Below, piece after piece: positions 14,001 to 23,000 of a stretch of DNA of 64,000 bases. The position numbers were made by a program, and so were the translations under genes. Source of the DNA: Oryzias latipes (taxonomy: Eukaryota; Chordata; Actinopteri; Beloniformes; Adrianichthyidae); NCBI RefSeq assembly GCF_002234675.1, contig NC_019867.2:3056001-3120000 (forward strand). The letters run 5' to 3'. Below the pieces are notes generated by a model. It made no database searches and was not told where the DNA came from. It was given only the letters and a program-made list of their open reading frames with translations. Each line of letters starts with the position of its first letter. Within the stretch, counting starts at the first letter, position 1.

Positions 14001-17000
14001 AAAAACGTAAAACCCACTGCCTGTCACCCACTGCGGCGTGTGAGTATATGTTTGGCTCCCCGTCTGCATGTGATCAGTCTTTCTCACATCTACAGAACAT
14101 TCAGACCTACGATCACGTTTAAAGTCTCAACGCAGAAGCAGAAACTCACCACGTATCAACCAGACCAGACCATCAGCAAAACTACCACGAGAAATACTCA
14201 TCATTTATTAGCAACAGAATAACAATGTTATTAAAAAGAATCCACAGACTTATTGTACTTTAAAAATGTTGAAATTAAATCAAATGCACACATTCATTTG
14301 TATATTTAGTTTTAAACAAATTGTCGCGGACTGAGTTGGATGGCTGTTGGGCCGCGTTAAAAGTTCTGGAGTTCATTGAACACGTCAAGCAGAGATCTGA
14401 TTGGCTCTCAGTTCTGTCGCTCAGCCTGTTGTTAGGTAATTTGGACCAATGGGGTTCAGCTATGGGCAGAATAAGGGAAATGGGAGGGGCTGGAGCGGGA
14501 GCAGGTGAATATAAAGTTGAGAGAAGCGCTCTCGTGTCGGCGGGAGAGATTCAGGAGTTGCTGAATTAATTGAACGGCGTTTGTTGCGGTCTGCAGTAAT
14601 CGGAATAAAGAACTTTAAAAGAGGTTAAGTCTCCGTGCCTCAGTGTGGGGAAGGGACACTACATTATTGTATGGCTCTTTCGAAATTACATTTCAAAATA
14701 TGTGGCATTTATGGCTCTCTTGGCCAAAAAGGTTCCCGACCCCTGGTTTAGCTAATATCTACAAGTCTTGATCTCTGCTGTCTGCAGTTTCAGAGGAACT
14801 TTAAATATTTCTAAGAAAGACGTCTGATGACGAAGACGATGGTGAGGCATCATTAAGCTTTATTTGAATAATGAATAATAATGGTTTGGTAAAAAACGTG
14901 TGCTCATACTTGTTATCTTGTAAATTATATAACGTTAATGTTTTATATAAGACAAGTAAGATCAGACAGGGAGGAGGGGTGGAACAAAGTGAAGGAGGAG
15001 GAGAGAGATTAGAGTGGAGGGAAACCTCAAAGGCAGCTGAATGTGTCAGGCCCAGACCCAGACCCAAAAGAAACGTTCCACTCATGACTTCCAGCCTTTT
15101 TTGTGTTTTTATTAATTTACTTTTTTTTCATATTCATGCAATTGCAATAGAAACCCTGTCATCCCAGATTGACGGGAGGGCCAGCTGCAAACAGAACCCA
15201 TAAGTCAAAGCCACTATGTACATTTTGCACATTTTCCACGTATCAGACGCCGTTCTATCGTGATAAATGCGTGATATACGGAATCCCTAAGTGTTTCTTG
15301 CGTTCACCGTTCGTTGATTTGTCCGTCGAGGGTTTTGGCCGACGCGCCTTTGCGTGAATTCGGTTTTGGACTGTTCAGAGATTTTTGGTCAGTTGTGTTT
15401 TACATAGTGTAGACATAGTTATTACGTAAATCTTACGTAATTGTGTGTAATTTTTGCAAGATGCATACACAAATTTGTGGCTTTCTGTTCCACGTATGTC
15501 TAACAGACTTTTCATGCAGGTCATTCTGGGATAACGGGCGGTACAGCCATATCCTTCGATGAGGAAAGCTCGCCGCCATATTCCCGATGATGTTTATTGA
15601 CCGTTTCTTGACAACTCACATAAGGAAAATTCAAGCGGGGCGGCAGAGGCAGAAGGGGGAGAGTGAGGGGCGTGTAGTAAAACAGAGGGCGTATAACAGA
15701 GGACAGGTAGAGCCAGGGTTTTATTATCTCATGTATTCTCACCTTGTTTTAACAAATGATGCTTATCTCTACCATCTAAAGAGCTTTTGTCTGATTGGTC
15801 AAATTCTTAATAAGAAAGTCCCGCCCGTCTGTTGATGCTGGTACAGACAGTTCCCATAATTCCCTGCAGAAACCTACCTGGGCCTCCGTATCAATAAATC
15901 ACGTGTTTAGCATGTTCTTGTTTAAAACCTGTTCGTGTTCTAGGAAAACATCAAAGACCGTGTTCAGAGAAGTCTGGAGACTGATGTGTAGAAAGGAAAA
16001 TCCTCTCCAGCCGTCGGCTGCTGCAATCAAATCTGGCACAAAACTTCAGACAGATTTGAAGAGGACGTCACATTACCTGATGACAGACACATTTTCCTTT
16101 CTCTGTTTAAAAAAAACGGACACTAGACCTTTATCATTTCACAGAAGTAACTCAAATCCATGGTACTGAAATATCTCAATGGAGATCCTCCTTGCACACC
16201 TGGCACATCATCGTGTTCTCTGCCGCATTTCATCAGAAAAAAAAACAACTAAAAAGATCAATAGGAGTACCAGTGATAGAAAATGTACTGTATGCTCCTC
16301 AGGTGCTTATCAGGACTTAGACAGCAGAAAGCTGGATCAGCTGAAGCTGATGGATGAGGCCAGATATGAGAAGATTAGGAAAGTTGTGACCACAGGTGAA
16401 GGTAGCAGTCAGACAGCAAAGTTTGAAAACAAAATAAAAAAAGACCTTATTGTTTTTAAACTGAAGCAACCCTGAACTTATGGAAGCGATTATGTAGCAT
16501 AAATAAAAAGCAAAGTCAAAACCAGAAATGCTTTTTCATTTTCAAAATGAAGCTGCATTTTTTGACTCAAAATTAAAAAGAAAAAGCAATATTTCAAAAT
16601 GCTTTTTCATTTCCTTCCTCAATACAGCTTATTCTGTCACTTAATTAAAATGATAAAGAAAATGGTATTTGACATTTCATTTTCAAAAAGGTCCCTGGTA
16701 AATGTGTACCAAAATTCATTTAGAAATGTTTCATTTGACAATTAAAATGGATTAACAGAAATGCTTTTTAATTTTCAAAATGTAACTGCATTTTTTGACT
16801 CAAAATTAAAAAGAAAAAGCAATATTTCAAAATGCTTTTTCATTTTATACCTAAAACCGCTTATTCTGTGTCATAATTAAAACGAAAATGCAAAGAGGGG
16901 ATTGCATTTGCATTTTAACATCCACCCCGCGCAAGTTGTCACAATATTCAATTCGAAAAAGCATTAGCAGAGGGGAGGCGGGGCGATGACGTCACTGCTT

Positions 17001-20000
17001 TCTCTGTGTGTCCGGCTGCTGACTGACGCACACACGCGCACCAAGAGCAGACTGTGTTAGCGGCAGAGACGAGGGTTTTGTGATGGTTGTGAACTTCTGA
17101 TGAGTTTCCACAGCTTCTCAGGACTACATAGCAGCATGTCCGCCTTCTGCGGTCCTCCTCCTGACGCACCGCGGACAAGCTTTGTTCTTCGGACCGCCAG
17201 CTGCCTTCGCACAGCGGAGCGCGAAGCTCCGATGATCGCTGAAGGCGGAAATGCTGCTACGATCTGAGAAACCATCATATGAGTTTGTGTTTCCAGTGGT
17301 GTCCAGAACAAAATAAAGACTGATGTAATTCACAGATATTTACACATTTATTTGCAGCTTCGCGGTGAATTTACTGTTTGATGACAGCTGGAGCTCCATC
17401 ATCAGACAGCAGATTTCTCGATGCTAAACGTTGCTGGTTGGACCAAAAACACTCACTCAGCGCAAAGCTGCAGGAGACTATCTTCATAATGTGCTTTTAT
17501 AACAGTTATGCTAATATTTTACGGCCTGCTCTGCTCAATCATATGTTTTTAAATCCGTGCGGTCAGACGAGCTAAAGTTTGCTTACGATTCACAGCTTCT
17601 GATTCGCGAGGGAGCTAAAGGAACATTCTGCTGCATTTTTCATATTAAGATTACGTAAAACCGGGTCCTGTTCAAAAACCGCTGGACCTGGCCTGCTCAA
17701 ACCTGGATTCCTGGATCTTAATAAAACAAACAGCAAATTCACCGCGAAGCTGCAGATAAATGTGTAAATATCTGTGAATTACATCAGTCTTTATTTTGTT
17801 CTGGACACCACTGGAAACACAAATTCATATGATGGTTTCTCAGATCGTAGCAGCATTTCCGCCTTCAGCGATCATCGGAGCTTCGAGCTCCGCTGTGCGA
17901 AGGCAGCTGGCGGTCCAAAGAACAAAAGCTTGTCCGCGGTGCGTCAGGAGGAGGACCGCAGAAGGCGGACATGCTGCTATGTAGTCCTGAGAAGCTGTGG
18001 AAACTCATCAGAAGTTCACAACCATCACAAAACCCTCGTTTCTGCCGCTAACACAGTCTGCTCTTGGTGCGCGTGTGTGCGTCAGTCAGCAGCCGGACAC
18101 ACAGAGAAAGCAGTGACGTCATCGCCCCGCCTCCCCTCTGCTAATGCTTTTTCGAATTGAATATTGTGACAACTTGCGCGGGGTGGATGTTAAAATGCAA
18201 ATGCAATCCCCTCTTTGCATTTTCGTTTGAATTATGACACAGAATAAGCGGTTTTAGGTATAAAATGAAAAAGCATTTTGAAATATTGCTTTTTCTTTTT
18301 AATTTTGAGTCAAAAAATGCAGTTACATTTTGAAAATTAAAAAGCATTTCTGTTAATCCATTTTAATTGTCAAATGAGACATTTCTAAATGAATTTTGGT
18401 ACACATTTACCAGGGACCTTTTTGAAAATGAAATGTCAAATACCATTTTCTTTATCATTTTAATTAAGTGACAGAATAAGCTGTATTGAGGAAGGAAATG
18501 AAAAAGCATTTTGAAATATTGCTTTTTCTTTTTAATTTTGAGTCAAAAAATGCAGCTTCATTTTGAAAATTAAAAAGCATTTCTATTAATCCATTTTAAT
18601 GGTCAAATTAGACATTTCTAAATGAATTATGCTACACATTTACCAGAGAACTGTTTGAAAATGAAATGTCAAATACCATTTTCATTTTAATTTTAATTAA
18701 GTGACAGAATAAGCTGTGTTGAGGAAGGAAATGAAAAAGCATTTTGGTGGATTGCTTTTTCATTATATTTTTGAGTCAAAAAATGCAGCTTCATTTTGAA
18801 AATGAAAAAGCATTTCTGGTTTTGACTTTGCTTTTTATTTATGCTACATAATCGCTTCCATATGAACTACGTTTAGTTATTTAATAGCCATTTGAGCCAG
18901 TCTAACACAGAAGCAACATCGACCGTCATTTAGTTTATATATGCCTTTTTTTTTTTGATAAAGTACCATTTTGCGGATACTTTGCAATAATAAATCCAAT
19001 AAATCTCCTTTAGGAACTGCAGTGGTTAGACTCTAACAGCACTAACCTTTGCATGGACAGCATAAGAGGCTAAAAGCACAGACGCTTCGGGTGGACAGTG
19101 AATCTCTTCCTCAAGGATCTTCTTCTTCACCTGAAAAACAGCAACAAAGACACTTTTTTATACTTCATAAAGATGAGTTAATCAGAAATGTAACTACTTA
19201 AGAACCCCCCCAGTGGTTATGCCTTTTCATTAGTAAAATTTGCCTTGTGTAGCAACCCTACCTCCACCTCCCGTCACATGTAACTGAGAGCTCTCTGTTT
19301 ACATGCTCTCCCGCTATAGCTTGCAGCTATTAACACTTCTAACCTAACTTTACAGATGCAACAAAAATGGTTAGCATCATTGGAGCTTTAATTAATGCTA
19401 AAAAAACAACATAATTACACTTAAAATAAAGAGAAAACAATATTCTGCTTAAAAAGACAACATTTCCACCATTACTTCACTTATTTTTACATTTTGCAAA
19501 TGCTTTTTTTAAAAATATTGTAATATATTGGATGTCTTTTGGTGTGCCTCTCATTTCTAATAGAAAACAAAGAATTCAATTTTTATAGACAAAGCAGCAA
19601 AAATATCCCACAAACACAGTCATTTAAGGGAATTCTACAATTACTTCTTTTTGTGTTTTAATAATCTGATTCGTAAAAACTGACACACAAAGAAGGTAAT
19701 ATTAAATAAACTTCAGTGTACAAAACAAGGGGTGTTTTATTTGTCTGTTAGCTAAATAACTAAAGCCTAGCCCTGACTAAACTGCCCACCAGGTTTTTTC
19801 CTGCTACTTTATGAAATTCCAAATTCCTCCAGGTGGAGGCTTATGATGGATTTCCTGCACCTATGATTGATGTCCAATAAACTGCAGAGTCGTATGAAAT
19901 ATGATTGATAACAACCATTTCCCAGAGTGCAGCACTTATATATGAATTTATGAAGAACAGCTGGCTTCAGATTAACACCCTGGTCCTGGAGATCTACCAC

Positions 20001-23000
20001 CCTGCCCTTTTTAACACGCTCTGGTGATTAGCTGAAAGAGTCCAACTGCAATGAAAATCCTGTTTTTAACATGTTCTTGTGGAATTATGGTTGACATTTA
20101 AGCTCTAAATTGCATTTCTGATTCAATTGTTGTCAAGTCAGAGGTGAATTTCTAATGAACTCCTGCCGATCTGCAGAAAGCAACACAGGTTTTTGAATTT
20201 AGGCTAAAGAAACGGCATTAAAAGACCCCTGGGAACTCTTTGAAAATAGCTCAGAAGATGGTCGGAGTGGGCTTTTAACACACCTGATCCAGATCATCAG
20301 AAGCAGGAAAAAAGGAGGGCGAGCTGGAGATAGCCAGGGTGGTAGATGTTGAGGACAGGTTGGGCGTAATTAAATGTTAAAAACAACGTCCAGGACTTAG
20401 CAGCTAAGTTCACCTTCAAATCTAAAATATACACATAAATGCTGCCAAGCCCATAAGAAAACGAAACCTGTAAATTATTTTACTTAAAATAGCTGAATCT
20501 GTTATGGTAATAAGGTTGGAATGAATTAAAACTACAGCTTCAGTTTCACCAGTTTCAAACTGAAGTTTTTCTGTAAAGTCCATATGGTGCCTTATAAATA
20601 TTCCATCCATGTATTATTTTTCTAACCTGACTTCGTGATTCTCACGCAGTCAGACGAGAGCTAAACAAACATTCTCAGGCTTAAGCATAATAGTCACATG
20701 GGGACCTATTAGCAGTGAGAAACAGCATTTTAGGAGTTCATTAACCTGATCCGAGTATCAGCTTGTTATGCAGAAGATGCTATGAAAGAGAGGCAAGCCA
20801 CACATGATCGTTAAAAAAAAGTTGTCCTTTTTAATCACATGCATTATCATTTCTGCATCTTTAACTGGTTCCGAGGTAATTGAGATGAGGCGGGAGTTTG
20901 GCTTTAGAGCTTACAGGTTCAGAAGAGTCTCTTGAGGATAAAGTTGCAAGGATTCGTTTGTTTGTTTATATGGACTGCCGTGATGAGGACCAGTTCTTTG
21001 CCAATTCACCAGATGAAGCATTTATTTCAACACAAAGGTGGTGAGAGGGAGAGGGGCCATCAAAAAGCCGCTTTTATAACTGCAACACCTCCTTCTCAAG
21101 GCTCGATCAACAGCTGTCCAGTGAAACCAGAACCGGTTTGTCATAAAACATAAATCTGGTTTGGCATCCGACACGTTCAGGGGTTCTCCTCTCTAGTTTT
21201 TAACCCAGTTCCTGCCCCCCTCCACAAATGAGATGTCACTGTTACAACCTTCTGTGACCGTGTGTCTCCTCAGCCCTCTAACACATATAACCCCCTGCAA
21301 CGTGGAGAGTTTCCATCCTCCACGCCTGTTTTGACACGCGACAAATTAGCTGCTGGACGCCTGTCCAAAAATGTGGTCATAAACTTGACGCTCTGTCGCC
21401 GTGTGGGAGGAGCTTTTGTCCAAAGTTGTCCGCCTCATCACTACAAGGAAGCATTGACTGCATGTGTCAAATCCAGCTTGGAAGACACAGATGATGTTGA
21501 GAGATCAGGTTCATTTATTTTGAAAAACTCTACAAAAACATCAGTAATCTCGTCAGCCATGTCTGGATTCATGACATCATTCAGACTCTCCCAAAGCGGT
21601 GAGCTTCACCATCCACCGCAGGAGCTGCGTCTGAATGACGGCGGCGCTTTCAGCGGTACTTCCTTCCCCCTGTGACCCAGGTTGACGACTTGCTGTCCCG
21701 CATTAGTCCGTGGAAAGGAAAATATGTAAGGATTAGTGGAACTTTTGATAATAGTCCCAATGAAAAAAAGAACACTATCTTAAAATTCAGGAGGAGAACG
21801 ATCAGATTCTCCTCCATGTTGGTTTTGGACTCCACCCACTGATAAAGTCATCAACACGTCACGGGCCAAGGCTGAGTTCCTGATTGATGTATGAGATGTT
21901 AATTCTTGCCAAACCTCAGCTATCTGAACTTCTATTGGGAAATATTTGTGGCGCCACCTGACCGTAGGTACGGCTGCGCCTGAGGCTCAAATCGCGCAGC
22001 GGGACATCTGATCGCATCTGTACATTGACTTAACATTAAAACTGGACGTCCCTGTCGAACAAATCATGTCTAATGTGAACGCAGCTTTAGTCAACTGCAA
22101 CCGTGGGTATGAGGGGGCTGACCCGTTGGCACATAGGTGTGCCCTAAAGCACAGACGTTAACACCTAAATGTAATGTTTTAAACGTTACAAAACCCATGT
22201 ATTTTCCGAGGTAATTAACTCTCTTTGCACAGTTATTCTTAGCTGACTAGGTATAGTCATTTACTGCACAGTTATATTTTATATTTTGTGTGAATGTTTC
22301 AGGTATCCTGTATATACCCTACCCTATCTTTTGTTTAACATTTAACCTTATGGCATTCAGAGTGAACAGCAAAGTAAGCATCTCATTGTACTGGGAAACC
22401 CGTTTCCTTACTGTACATATGACCATAAACCCCTTTGAATCCTTGAATTCTTGAATCCTAGTGCGTAGCTGCCAGGGCTCGAAAAATACATGGTTTTTTT
22501 TTACTAGCGTAGATGACCAGCGGCTATTGATGACATCTTCTAGCGGTCGTAACGTCTGAATTTGAAGACATTATTTTTTCCATATCTTTCCACTTGGAGG
22601 GATAAATATAGGGATAGGGAGAAGCTGTTGGGAAAAGGGAAGCTATGTGGATTTGACGGAACAATGTGAGGCCAGTCACCTACTGTACACCAGCCAATGA
22701 TAAAAGGATTGCTGACAGTCTACTCATTCAAGCGCTAAACATTTAGTCACATGCTGCGGGTTTTTGGGTTGCCAGGGCCCATGGAGGGTCGTACGGACAA
22801 CTCAAGGGACGTCATGAAAATGGAACGTACCATTGTTGTGCCTGTGGTTTTTGTATCATGAGGAATTCATAAGGATAATGGAAATTACACGCACTTATGG
22901 GTCATTGTGTCGTATGCTGTTCTTATGTCACTCTGTAGTTGTTAGTAAGGCGTGAGTACTGGCTCCTTACTGACCGCACGCAAATAATACGCAAGTGCCC

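Noticed and set aside
16179..16475. 98-codon lysine-rich open frame as a gene
   Set aside because: No family recognised, no promoter or splice context and directly abuts a transposon end.
17774..18160. 128-codon open frame in the right arm of the palindrome
   Set aside because: Its mirror in the left arm is broken into shorter frames, the product has no recognisable domain and it overlaps inverted-repeat DNA.
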